A stretch of 64,000 bases of DNA, from contig LQPU01000062.1 in assembly GCA_002101905.1 (NCBI GenBank), forward strand, positions 62,001-126,000. The letters run 5' to 3'. The notes under the pieces are model-generated. The model did not search any database. It saw only the letters and a list, made by a program, of their open reading frames with translations, and was not told the DNA's origin. Shown piece by piece: positions 41,146 to 56,420 of the stretch. Source of the stretch: Mycobacterium shimoidei (lineage in GTDB: Bacteria > Actinomycetota > Actinomycetes > Mycobacteriales > Mycobacteriaceae). How positions within the stretch are numbered: position 1 is the stretch's first letter; the number at the start of each line of letters is the position of its first letter. A program made the position numbers and the translations under genes.

Positions 41146-41992
41146 TCAGCGCGGGTGGGCGGCGAAGAACTCCCACAGCCGCTGCGTGGCGAATGGCGGC
41201 CACTCGTGCCCGCCGCCTTCGACGGTGATCAACACAACGCTGCGGCCCTCGGGGCATGCCGCGGTCGACTTGGTGACTCGGCCCACCGTGCTGCTGGTCG
41301 GTGTCGCGCAGTGATTGACGTTGCGCCAGAACGCATTTACCTCCTCCACCGGGAGGCCGTCGATGTGAGCGAAGCCGGCGCCGGGTCCGCCGTCGTACCG
41401 AACCAAACGGTCGGCCGTGCCGTGGATCTGCATCACCGATACCGGATGCGGGGATTGGCAATCCGTCAGCTGCGTAGCCGAATCCGGGCCGATCGCGGCG
41501 AACAGGTTCGTGGCGCAGGCCAGCGTGTAGGACATGATGCCGCCGTTGCTGATACCGGTGGCATACACCCGTGCCGGATCGATGCCGACGTGGTCGCTGA
41601 TGTCGCCGACCGCGGCAGTGATGAAAGCGACGTCGTCGACTCCTTCCCGGGCCGACCGACCACAGCAGCCGCCGCCGTCGACGTTCCAGGCCCGGTTGAG
41701 GCCGTCCGGATAGGCCACCACGAACCGGGCGGAGTCGGCCAATTGGTCCCCAGCCGTAGGTCCTTTCGGCTTGCTCGGCGTTGCCGAAGCCGCCGTGCAA
41801 CATGACGACAAGTGGAGCGGACGCCGAGAGCCCAGCCGGCTTGTGCAGGAGATAGGTGCGGTCAACTCCGCCGACGCTCAGGGTGTGGACGCTGGTGCCT
41901 TCATCGAAGCCCGACGCGCGCGCCTGATGCGATGGCGCACACCCGGCGATGCAGCACAAGACTGCCGCGATCACCGCGAGCCGGGCGGCCAT
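41146..41992 (-). pseudogene. lpqP: Frameshifted LpqP-like esterase lipoprotein
   Basis: The gene would encode a polyhydroxybutyrate-depolymerase/feruloyl-esterase-type lipoprotein of about 281 residues. The 5' part (ATG 41992) has a lipobox CIAGC, VDRTYLLHKP and PLVVMLHGGFGNAEQAERTY. The rest (DQLADSARFVVAYPDGLNRA, GISNGGIMSY with the nucleophile Ser, QIHGTADRLVRYDGG, GGGHEWPP) is in another frame. Removing one base from the run of four Gs (41748-41751, CCCC on plus) joins them. Without correction, the frame reads through into fadE8. It matches M. tuberculosis Rv0671 by position. A sequencing error is possible. Confidence 0.8.
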
Positions 41993-41995
41993 GTC

Positions 41996-42751
41996 TCAAT
42001 CCGTGGTGCGATCGCGCAGAAAAGCGATGTCGTCTTTGCGGCCCTCGTCGGCGGTCTCGCAGACGACGGGCGCGTTGGCCGCTTTCACCACCGCCACCAA
42101 CAGCTCGGGATCGATCTTGCCGGCGCCGATGTTGGCGTGGCGGTCGGCGCCCGAGCCGGCGGCATCCCGGGAGTCGTTGCAGTGCACCAGATCGATGCGG
42201 CCGGTGATCGCCTTGATGCGATCGACAGCGTCAACGAGCGCCTCGCCCGCCGCCCACGCGTGGCAGGTGTCCAGGCAGAAACCGATACCGGTATCGCCGA
42301 TTTCGTCCCAGAGCCGGGCGATGGTGTCGAAGTGCCGGGCCATCGCGTGGTCGCCGCCGGCGGTGTTCTCCAAGTACACCGGCACGTCGGTCTGAAGCCG
42401 TTCCATTGCCTTGCGCCAGCGCTCACAACCGGCCTCGATGTCGGCGTCGTCGACATGTCCGCCGTGCACGATCACCGCGGCGGCGCCGATCTCGGCGGCC
42501 GCGTCGCAGGTGTCCTGCAAGATCTTGCGCGACGGGATCCGCACCCGGTTGTTCGCCGACGCGACGTTGATCAGGTACGGCGCGTGGACGTAGAGCGGCA
42601 GCGACGACGCCCGCAGGGTTGCCGCGTCATCCCGCGGTTTGGGTTTTTTCCAGCTCTGCGGGTTCCCGAGGAAGATCTGTACCAGGTCGGCGCCCTCGGC
42701 CTCGGCGGCGCCGAGCGGATCCTGCGGGTGTACGTGCGAACCAATGAGCAC
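41996..42751 (-). CDS. nfo: Endonuclease IV (AP endonuclease)
   Basis: The 251-residue TIM-barrel, three-zinc AP endonuclease acts in base excision repair. Metal-site motifs are in order: MLIGSHVH, LPLYVHAPYLINVAS, VIVHGGHVDD, LENTAGG, GFCLDTCHAWAAG, DLVHCNDSRD, ADRHANIGAG and VCETADEG. It matches M. tuberculosis end (Rv0670). It is followed after 3 bases by the lpqP start and preceded by the rpoC terminator repeats. Confidence 0.96.
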   Translation of the reverse strand: MLIGSHVHPQDPLGAAEAEGADLVQIFLGNPQSWKKPKPRDDAATLRASSLPLYVHAPYLINVASANNRVRIPSRKILQDTCDAAAEIGAAAVIVHGGHVDDADIEAGCERWRKAMERLQTDVPVYLENTAGGDHAMARHFDTIARLWDEIGDTGIGFCLDTCHAWAAGEALVDAVDRIKAITGRIDLVHCNDSRDAAGSGADRHANIGAGKIDPELLVAVVKAANAPVVCETADEGRKDDIAFLRDRTTD

Positions 42752-42784
42752 GGCGCCAGTCTAGTGCGCGGGCCGCCGCGCCAA

Positions 42785-42835
42785 TGTGCGGCTGGCCGCT
42801 CACTCGATTCCGAACGTGCGGCTGGCCGCACACTC
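42785..42835 (-). terminator. Duplicated palindromic terminator after rpoC
   Basis: Two copies of a 21-base unit, GTGCGGCTGGCCGC then [A/T]CACTCG or CACACTCG-like endings, start at 42785 and 42815, exactly 30 bases apart. Each core GTGCGGC-TG-GCCGCAC is an inverted repeat; the distal copy has one mismatch. On the minus strand they begin 8 bases after the rpoC TAA, so the perfect copy comes first and the variant second. Confidence 0.65.
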
Positions 42836-42843
42836 GGCAGGGA

Positions 42844-46794
<3,951 letters not shown>

Positions 46795-46829
46795 GTAACT
46801 CCCTTTCCCCTTTCGGGACTAGAAAACAA

Positions 46830-50354
<3,525 letters not shown>

Positions 50355-50480
50355 GACGCATCCTTCCAGCACCTCGTGCGGCTAGCGGGGAGCCGGTCAC
50401 CACCGGACCTATTCGCCGCGATAACTGTGTCGGTTCGGCTGGCGGACGAACTGTCCAGACTCACGCACGCAACTAGATCG

Positions 50481-50501
50481 CTGAGCCGGAAACGGGCTCA
50501 G
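50481..50501 (-). promoter_or_regulatory. Stem-loop in the rpoB 5' leader
   Basis: CTGAGCC and GGCTCAG pair over 7 bp with a 7-base loop, about 60 bases into the predicted leader and 127 bases before the rpoB start. It could affect leader stability or pausing. No U-tract follows. Confidence 0.4.
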
Positions 50502-50562
50502 GCTAGGACCACGGTGTCAAGTGGCGGGTGAGATGGGCAGGAGGCAGCCAGCGCAACGTCCA

Positions 50563-50591
50563 ACAATAGCGCAGGACTGCGCATTCCTCAA
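50563..50591 (-). promoter_or_regulatory. rpoBC promoter
   Basis: TTGAGG (50591-50586) and TATTGT (50568-50563) with a 17-base spacer form a good SigA-type promoter, giving a leader of about 200 bases. The spacer itself contains GCGCAGTCCTGCGC, a short palindrome. The 396-base region from the rpoB start to the mkl stop codon at 50751 holds this promoter and leader; upstream of it I see nothing. Confidence 0.7.
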
Positions 50592-50750
50592 CTGCCGTGC
50601 TCGGGAATCTCAACGATCCGGGCGCTGGCCGCCTTGTCGCTGATCCCATGCACGCACGCTGCCCAACAGACTGGCCCCTTCCGGCTCGTCCGTCAAGGGT
50701 TGACGCGCCAACTTGTCAGCCAAACTCCTTCCGTTACCGCTGGCCCGTGC

Positions 50751-51812
50751 CTACTGAGTGCGGATGGTCTCGGTGGGTGCGTCGTAGTCGCGGTGGCGAC
50801 CGCTGTCACCGCGGCCACCGTCTGGGGTGTAGCCCTGTTGTTGCATCGATTCCAAGATCGCTTGCTGGGCGTTCTTGGGCAGCAAGTGCAGGTTCTCGCG
50901 GACCCGCGCCTGGCGGCGGGCGACCGCCTTGCGCTCGGGCATACCCGGGGTGGCGGTGATCTGCGGCGGGACCCCCTCGATCTCATCGACACCACCGTCG
51001 TGGTGGCCGGCGTCCAGGTGGGCCTGCTCCTCGGCCATGGTGGCCTCGTCTTTTTCCTCGCTCATCCCGATCGGGCCGATACGCCGCCCGTTGAGGAATT
51101 GCCGTACGACGGGCTCGTCGGAAGTCAGCAGCACCTCACGCGGGCCGAACATCACCAGCTTGCGGCGGAACAGCATGCCCATGTTGTCCGGCACCGTGCG
51201 GGCGATGTTGATGTTGTGCGTGACGATCAGGATCGTGGCGTCGATCTGAGCGTTGATGTCGATCAGCAGCTGGCTCAGATACGCGGTGCGCACCGGGTCA
51301 AGACCCGAGTCCGGCTCGTCACACAAGATGATCTGCGGATCCAGCACCAGTGAGCGGGCCAGCCCGGCACGCTTCTTCATACCGCCGGAGATCTCACCGG
51401 GGAACTTCTTCTCATCCCCACCCAGGCCGACCATCTCCAGCTTCTCCATGACGATGTCACGGATTTCGCTTTCCTTTTTCTTGGTGTGCTCGCGCAGCGG
51501 GAACGCGGTGTTGTCATAGAGGTTCATCGACCCGAACAGCGCCCCGTCCTGGAACATCACCCCGAACAAAGTGCGGATCTCGTAGAGCTCCTTGGCCGAG
51601 CACTGGGTGATGTCGGTGCCCTCGACAATGATCGAACCGCGCTCCGGGCGCAGCAGACCGATCAACGACTTCAAGAACACCGATTTGCCGGTACCCGACG
51701 GACCCAACAACACGCTGACCTCACCGGGGGGAATGTCCATCGTGACGTCTTCCCAGATTCGCTGAGAACCGAAGGACTTGGTGAGCCCCTCAACCTGAAT
51801 ACCGGTACCCAT
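50751..51812 (-). CDS. mkl: MCE-associated ABC transporter ATPase Mkl
   Basis: The 353-residue ATPase energises MCE lipid importers (MlaF-like). It has Walker A GPSGTGKS (37-44), signature SGGMKKR, Walker B LDPQIILCDEPDSGLD and the switch His in LIVTHNINIA. The C-terminal ~100 residues (EEKDEATMAEEQAHLDAGHH, PGMPERKAVARRQARVREN) are the mycobacterial extension. The ATG at 51812 has GGGAGGA 6 bases upstream and is preferred over GTG 51860, which has none. It corresponds to M. tuberculosis Rv0655. Confidence 0.94.
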   Translation of the reverse strand: MGTGIQVEGLTKSFGSQRIWEDVTMDIPPGEVSVLLGPSGTGKSVFLKSLIGLLRPERGSIIVEGTDITQCSAKELYEIRTLFGVMFQDGALFGSMNLYDNTAFPLREHTKKKESEIRDIVMEKLEMVGLGGDEKKFPGEISGGMKKRAGLARSLVLDPQIILCDEPDSGLDPVRTAYLSQLLIDINAQIDATILIVTHNINIARTVPDNMGMLFRRKLVMFGPREVLLTSDEPVVRQFLNGRRIGPIGMSEEKDEATMAEEQAHLDAGHHDGGVDEIEGVPPQITATPGMPERKAVARRQARVRENLHLLPKNAQQAILESMQQQGYTPDGGRGDSGRHRDYDAPTETIRTQ

Positions 51813-51942
51813 GCGAAATCCTCCCGCGGAGTTGCTGGCTTGGCCTGTGGTTTCAGTCACTTTAGCCTACGCTGGCGATCCGCAACACGGCTATGGGTGG
51901 CCGACGGCGAGTTGTGGCAGCGGGCTAGTGCTTGGTCAGCTG

Positions 51943-53445
51943 CTAGGTTCGGGGCGACCAGTTGCCGTGGAAACCCATCGGCACCCGTTGCGGCAGGTGA
52001 ACGGTGGCCACCGACTCCAGAGTTTCGGCGTCGAGCAGCACCAACTGGCCTTCGTCGCGACCCCGGTGATACCCGTAGCCGATCAGGATGCCGTCGTCCT
52101 CGGCGCGGGCACCCGGATTGGGAATAAACGACATCTCGCCGAGCAAAAGGGCCGGATCGAGCGCGGCGGTAGTGCTGGATCCGGTCGCGTAGTCGTGCTT
52201 GTACAGCGCGGTGGAGAACTCGGTTGCGCCGCCGGACAGGTAGCCGCCATCAGTGCCGACCGCATAGCCGAACCGGTGCCGAGCCCCCAGCAGCTCCTCG
52301 TTGATTCGCGGAAACTCCTGCGGCCGATCGTCACGGCGTTCGGTGCTCACCGACCCGGTGTCCAGGTTGATGGTCCAGCGGTCCAGGGCGGGCCTGCTGT
52401 CGCCGGGCCCACGCAGGTCGCGGTCGAACATTCGCGAGTAGCGCACCACGTCGAGCACCAAGACCTCGGTGCCATCCCGATCTTCGGAGTAGGCGTTGAG
52501 CGGGTGGTAGACGTAGCAGGGTTCGATGTCGAACCACCTCACGTCGGTGCTTGTGCCCTCACGGGGCAACACACCGATGCGCGCCGGGTAGTGCGGATTC
52601 CACTTGTAGGGCATCCGGTCGCCCGGTGTGGTGTTGCGGTTGATCATCAGCGACATCGGGCTCGGCATCTTCACCCGTCCCAGCAGCGACTGGAGCACCA
52701 GCCGGACAGGCAGGCTCAGCCAGCGCGGCACGTTCGTCGGCAACACCTGGACCGGGTCGAACGTCACCGGTAGGTCATAGATCACGACGTACTTTTCGGT
52801 CAGCGAGAAGTCGTGCATCATCGGCGCCCCGGTCACCGCGATGTCGACGGTTCGCCGGGCCCGTCCGGCGGTGTCGATCACCGAGTACTGCACGCGGTGT
52901 CCGCGCGCGAAGGAGTAGGAAACAGCGTGCAATTCCCCGGTTGCCGGATCGCGGTGCGGATGGGCGGTGTAGCCACCGGAAAGGGTCCCGTCGAAGTCGC
53001 AGGTTCCGATGGTCTCGAGGTCGTCGGTCAGCCGGTAGTTGGCGCCGCCGCCCTCGACCAGCGCCAGCGTTTGACCGGCATGGCTCAACACGTTGGTGTT
53101 GGGACCGACCGACAGCATGCCGGCACGCGGGTTGAGCTCGGCCCGCACCGGCTCGCCGAGGGCCGCAGCCACCGCCGCGGTGCGGACCCAGCGGTTGCGG
53201 TACCAGCAGGCCTGACCATCGCGCAGCGCAACCCCGTGCACCATGGCGTCGCCGGTGAACCAGTGGTAGCTGGCCGGGTCGACTTCGGCGACCGGGTTGG
53301 GCCCGTTGCGCAGATAGCGCCCGTCGAGGTGTTCGGGAATGCGGCCGGTCACCGGCAGGTCGGTGGCAGTGACCTCGGTGGACACCGGCGCCAAGAAGCC
53401 TTCCAGGTAGGGGTTGCGGGTTTCGGTGGCGGCAGGTGAAGTCAT
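51943..53445 (-). CDS. Carotenoid cleavage oxygenase
   Basis: The 500-residue non-heme iron dioxygenase of the carotenoid/lignostilbene oxygenase family has a seven-blade propeller with four iron His, most likely H162 (YTAHPHRD), H211 (MMHDFSLTEKY), H314 (YVYHPLNAY) and H493 (GFHGNW). It cleaves carotenoids or apocarotenoids; M. tuberculosis Rv0654 is the counterpart. TAGGAG lies 6 bases before the ATG. It is divergent from a TetR gene with a palindrome between them. Confidence 0.94.
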   Translation of the reverse strand: MTSPAATETRNPYLEGFLAPVSTEVTATDLPVTGRIPEHLDGRYLRNGPNPVAEVDPASYHWFTGDAMVHGVALRDGQACWYRNRWVRTAAVAAALGEPVRAELNPRAGMLSVGPNTNVLSHAGQTLALVEGGGANYRLTDDLETIGTCDFDGTLSGGYTAHPHRDPATGELHAVSYSFARGHRVQYSVIDTAGRARRTVDIAVTGAPMMHDFSLTEKYVVIYDLPVTFDPVQVLPTNVPRWLSLPVRLVLQSLLGRVKMPSPMSLMINRNTTPGDRMPYKWNPHYPARIGVLPREGTSTDVRWFDIEPCYVYHPLNAYSEDRDGTEVLVLDVVRYSRMFDRDLRGPGDSRPALDRWTINLDTGSVSTERRDDRPQEFPRINEELLGARHRFGYAVGTDGGYLSGGATEFSTALYKHDYATGSSTTAALDPALLLGEMSFIPNPGARAEDDGILIGYGYHRGRDEGQLVLLDAETLESVATVHLPQRVPMGFHGNWSPRT

Positions 53446-53455
53446 CTGAACTCCT

Positions 53456-53479
53456 ATAACATTGATATTTCGATGTTAT
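53456..53479. promoter_or_regulatory. 24-bp operator palindrome between carotenoid oxygenase and TetR
   Basis: ATAACATTGA-TATT-TCGATGTTAT is an inverted repeat with 9 of 10 arm positions complementary, in the 60-base divergent spacer. It abuts the oxygenase ribosome binding site, so a bound TetR dimer would block it. It is AT-rich compared with its surroundings. Confidence 0.7.
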
Positions 53480-53505
53480 GGACACCTTACGCCGGCCATG
53501 AAAAG

Positions 53506-54234
53506 ATGGCAACGATGACTTCAGCTTCAGGGACTTCAGGGACATCAGAGACTTCTGAAACCCCACGCAACGTGCGTGACGAGCTGGTGCACGCGGCGGT
53601 GAAACTGCTCGACGGCGACGGACCCGATGCGTTGCAAACCCGCAAGATCTCCCGCGCGGCCGGGACTTCGACGATGGCGGTGTACACCCATTTCGGTGGG
53701 ATGCAGGCGCTGATCGCCGCGGTCGCCGAGGAGGGCCTGCGGCAGTTCGCCGACGCGCTCACGTTGCCGCAAACCGATGACCCGGTTGCCGACCTGATCG
53801 CGACCGGCATCGCGTACCGGCGCTACGCGATCGAGCGTCCGCACATGTACCGGTTGATGTTCGGCAGCACCAGCGCACACGGCATCAACGCGCCCGCACA
53901 CAACGTGGTCAGCCTGCCGGTGGCCGAGATCAACGAGCACTATCCGAGCTTCGCGCGGGTGGTGCAGCCGGTGCGCCGGTCGATGCTGGCGGGCCGGATC
54001 ACCGTGGGGTCAGCTTCCGATGACAGCGCCGTGGTGGCGACGGCCGCGCAGTTCTGGGCGGCGATTCACGGCTTCGTAATGCTGGAGCTGGCCGGCTACT
54101 ACGGCGACAACAGTGCCGCGGTCCGCCCGGTGCTCGCCGCGATGACGACGAATCTGCTTGTCGCGCTGGGAGATTCACGCGAGCGAGTGCAGCAGTCGCA
54201 GCGGCTGGCGTTAGGCGAAACCCCCGGGGCGTAG
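53506..54234 (+). CDS. TetR-family regulator of the carotenoid oxygenase
   Basis: The 242-residue protein has the HTH in ARG-type sequence LQTRKISRAAGTSTMAVYTH (about residues 45-64) and a TetR_C-type ligand domain (IERPHMYRLMFGSTSAHG, AAQFWAAIHGFVMLELAGYY). An in-frame ATG at 53473 lies inside the operator and is rejected; ATG 53506 or 53515 is used. A Ser/Thr-rich N-terminus (SASGTSGTSETSETP) precedes the HTH. It corresponds to M. tuberculosis Rv0653c. Confidence 0.87.
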   Translation: MATMTSASGTSGTSETSETPRNVRDELVHAAVKLLDGDGPDALQTRKISRAAGTSTMAVYTHFGGMQALIAAVAEEGLRQFADALTLPQTDDPVADLIATGIAYRRYAIERPHMYRLMFGSTSAHGINAPAHNVVSLPVAEINEHYPSFARVVQPVRRSMLAGRITVGSASDDSAVVATAAQFWAAIHGFVMLELAGYYGDNSAAVRPVLAAMTTNLLVALGDSRERVQQSQRLALGETPGA

Positions 54235-54246
54235 CGCTCCGGGGGT
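54220..54246. terminator. Convergent terminator between TetR and rplL
   Basis: ACCCCCGG (54220-54227) and CCGGGGGT (54239-54246) form an 8-bp stem with an 11-base loop. The stem includes the TetR stop codon and lies 16 bases after the rplL stop, so it can serve both converging transcripts. Confidence 0.65.
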
Positions 54247-54261
54247 GTTCGCCGAGTTGGA

Positions 54262-54660
54262 CTACTTGACGGTGACGGTGGCGCCGGCGGCCTCGAGCTT
54301 GGTCTTGGCCTCGTCGGCAGCTTCCTTGGTGACCTTCTCCAGCAGCGGCTTGGGCGCGCCGTCGACCAGGTCCTTGGCCTCCTTGAGGCCCAGGCCGGAC
54401 ACGATCTCGCGCACGACCTTGATGACGCCGATCTTCTTGTCGCCGGCGGCCTCGAGGATGACGTCGAATTCGGACTGCTCCTCGGCTGCCTCAGCGGCAG
54501 CAGCGGGAGCGGCGCCGCCGGGGGCAGCGGCCGCGACCGCGACCGGGGCGGCGGCGGTGACCTCGAACGTCTCCTCGAACTTCTTCACGAAGTCCGAAAG
54601 CTCCAGCAGGGTCAGCTCCTTGAATGCGTCGAGCAGCTCGTCAGTAGACAGCTTGGCCAT
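54262..54660 (-). CDS. rplL: 50S ribosomal protein L7/L12
   Basis: The 132-residue stalk protein binds and activates translational GTPases. The N-terminal dimerisation helix (MAKLSTDELLDAFKELTLLE), a flexible Ala/Gly/Pro hinge (about 40-60) and the C-terminal domain (KKIGVIKVVREIVSGLGLKE, AKDLVDGAPKPLLEKV) are present. It follows rplJ by 42 bases. Confidence 0.98.
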   Translation of the reverse strand: MAKLSTDELLDAFKELTLLELSDFVKKFEETFEVTAAAPVAVAAAAPGGAAPAAAAEAAEEQSEFDVILEAAGDKKIGVIKVVREIVSGLGLKEAKDLVDGAPKPLLEKVTKEAADEAKTKLEAAGATVTVK

Positions 54661-54702
54661 GGTGTGTCCTTCCTAATCTTTTGCGATGGGTGGGTCCGTG
54701 AG

Positions 54703-55281
54703 TTATTCGGCGGCTTCGGCGGTTTCGGCCGGCGCTTCAGCGGCTTCGGCGGCTTCGGCCGGCGCTTCGGCGGCTTTCTTCTCTTGCAGAGCGGCTGCGA
54801 GGCGAGCCACCTGCGAGGCCGGCGCGTTGAACAGGCCGGCAGCCTTGGCGAGGTTGGCCTTCATGGCGCCGGCCAGTTTGGCCAGCAGCACCTCGCGGGA
54901 TTCGAGATCGGCGATGCGCTCGACCTCAGCGACGGTCAGCGGGTGACCGTCCATGTAGCCGCCCTTGATGACCAGCGCCTTGTGCTCCTTGGCGAAGGTC
55001 TTGATGGCCTTGGCGGCGTCGACGGCCTCGCCGCTGACGAACGCGATCGCGGTCGGCCCGACGAACAGCTCGTCGAGTCCTTCGAGGCCCGCCTCGCTGG
55101 CAGCGCGCTTGATCAGTGTGTTCTTGGCGACGGTGTAGGTGGCCGACCCGGCCAGTGACCGGCGCAGCTCGGCAAGGTTGGCTACCGTCAGACCGCGGTA
55201 TTCGGTGATCAAGGTCGCGTTGGACGCCTTGAACTGTTCTGCGATGTCTGCAACGGCAGCGGCCTTGTCAGCCCGGGCCAT
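54703..55281 (-). CDS. rplJ: 50S ribosomal protein L10
   Basis: The 192-residue stalk base protein carries L7/L12 dimers. MARADKAAAVADIAEQFKAS, then TEYRGLTVANLAELRRSLAG and VAKNTLIKRAASEAG are conserved. The C-terminal Ala/Glu repeats (AEAPAEAAEAAEAPAETAEA) are longer than in E. coli and low in complexity. L10-(L7/L12) usually represses its own mRNA at the leader. Confidence 0.97.
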   Translation of the reverse strand: MARADKAAAVADIAEQFKASNATLITEYRGLTVANLAELRRSLAGSATYTVAKNTLIKRAASEAGLEGLDELFVGPTAIAFVSGEAVDAAKAIKTFAKEHKALVIKGGYMDGHPLTVAEVERIADLESREVLLAKLAGAMKANLAKAAGLFNAPASQVARLAAALQEKKAAEAPAEAAEAAEAPAETAEAAE

Positions 55282-55447
55282 GCATTCCTCCTTGACGTAT
55301 TACACAAGCCCGGAAATGACGAACGCCCCGACGCAGGAAGCGGTCGGGGCGTGCAGTATCAGCGTTGCCTCGTCCTCCTGCGTGGGCCGCCGGGAATTCC
55401 CGGACCTTCGACCGATTGCTCGGTGACCGACGGTCTTCGGTGGATCG
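55282..55447 (-). ncRNA. L10-type leader of rplJ-rplL
   Basis: The 170-base leader contains CCGAAGACCGTCGGTCACCG, resembling the conserved part of bacterial L10 leaders, and a strong hairpin of CGCCCCGAC with GTCGGGGCG (55324-55351) 42 bases before the rplJ start. The role as L10(L12)4 binding site is inferred from family knowledge. Confidence 0.5.
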
Positions 55448-55453
55448 GCAATC

Positions 55454-55483
55454 ACCATAGCGTGGCCGGGGGCTATCAGCCAA
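55454..55483 (-). promoter_or_regulatory. Candidate rplJL promoter
   Basis: TTGGCT (55483-55478) and TATGGT (55459-55454) are 18 bases apart on the minus strand. The -35 lies inside the last codons of the upstream DUF1772 gene. Confidence 0.4.
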
Positions 55484-55907
55484 AACAGCCGACCGTCAGC
55501 AGGACGAACAGCGCCGCGAGCGACGCCACCCGCAGCCAGTGCAGCTGGTCCCAGCGATCCGCCAGCTCGTAGGACACCTCACCGCCGGCCGACCACGCCG
55601 CCACCCGGTTGTTGATCGGAACCAGCACCGTCACGGTCAGCAGTATGGCCGCAGCCATCAGGACCACGGCCGCCCCGACGAGGGGGCTGCGCGCGATCAC
55701 CGCCGCCGCGACCAGCAGCGCGAGCGAGGCGATGTACCAGAACGGCATGGCCTTGCCCAGCACCCGGCTGCTCTCACTGCGGGCGGCACGAAAGGCGTCG
55801 TCGGGCAGCCGGGCGAGCAGCGGGTGGCTGAACGCGGCGACGCCGAACTCGACGCCGACCAAGGATCCGGTGACCAAAACGGCAGGTATTTCGATGAGTT
55901 CTTTCAT
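55476..55907 (-). CDS. DUF1772 (anthrone-oxygenase-like) membrane protein
   Basis: The 143-residue protein starts at ATG 55907 (MKELIEIPAVLVTGSLVGVE). It has four hydrophobic segments, the last VASLAALFVLLTVGCFG. The pattern FSHPLLARLPDDAFRAARSE, VPINNRVAAW and DQLHWLRVAS fits DUF1772, related to anthrone oxygenase and noduliporin-type proteins; the activity is unknown. An ATG at 55943 would add 12 residues. It is divergent from an HxlR regulator. The pair is not at this place in M. tuberculosis as I recall it. Confidence 0.8.
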   Translation of the reverse strand: MKELIEIPAVLVTGSLVGVEFGVAAFSHPLLARLPDDAFRAARSESSRVLGKAMPFWYIASLALLVAAAVIARSPLVGAAVVLMAAAILLTVTVLVPINNRVAAWSAGGEVSYELADRWDQLHWLRVASLAALFVLLTVGCFG

Positions 55908-55945
55908 GGCGGCGACTCTGGACGCTATGCTGACAAAAATCAAGG

Positions 55946-55965
55946 TACTGACAAATTAGTCAGTA
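55946..55965. promoter_or_regulatory. HxlR operator candidate
   Basis: TACTGAC and GTCAGTA form a perfect 7-bp inverted repeat around AAATTA, in the 81-base spacer of the divergent DUF1772 and HxlR genes. A further TGTCAG half-site follows at 55969-55974. Confidence 0.6.
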
Positions 55966-55988
55966 AAGTGTCAGCCCCGGGAGCTGCG

Positions 55989-56420
55989 ATGGCGGTGTCG
56001 AAAAAAGTTGAGAGCGACTGCCCGATTGACGCCGCGTTGTCGGTGATCGACGGCCGTTGGAAGGGCACGATCCTGTGGCGGCTGTGCGACGGGCCGATGC
56101 GGACGGCCGAGTTGCGGCGCAGCATCCCCGGCATCACCGAGCGGATGCTGATCCGGCATCTGCACGAGCTTGTCGACGACGGGATCATCGAGCGTCACGA
56201 CGCCCGCACGGTGCCGCCGTGCGTGCACTACTCGATCTCCGAATACGGGCTGACGCTTGCCCCGGTGCTGGCGAGCTTGTGCGACTGGGGGCGCATCCAC
56301 ATGCAACGTCGACGTCACCGCGCGGACGGGACAAGCCGGGCCGCGCCGATCAGGCCTGCGTCGCCGCCGAGCGCCGCCGGGACGACACGCAGGCCGCCGA
56401 TGAAGTCCAAACCCGCGTAA
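55989..56420 (+). CDS. HxlR-family transcriptional regulator
   Basis: The 143-residue winged-helix protein has C11 in DCPIDAALSVIDGRWKG followed by ILWRLCDGPMRTAELRRSIP, GITERMLIRHLHELVDDGII and the wing RTVPPCVHYSISEYG. The near-N-terminal Cys is the redox-sensing position of many HxlR members. GGGAG precedes the ATG. Residues from about 114 on are read opposite the sugar kinase gene (106-base overlap) and are probably an unconserved tail. Confidence 0.88.
   Translation: MAVSKKVESDCPIDAALSVIDGRWKGTILWRLCDGPMRTAELRRSIPGITERMLIRHLHELVDDGIIERHDARTVPPCVHYSISEYGLTLAPVLASLCDWGRIHMQRRRHRADGTSRAAPIRPASPPSAAGTTRRPPMKSKPA

Noticed and set aside
39467..41992. An 841-residue esterase-FadE8 fusion protein
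   Set aside because: The join exists only because of the extra base in lpqP; fadE8 has its own conserved start at 41098.
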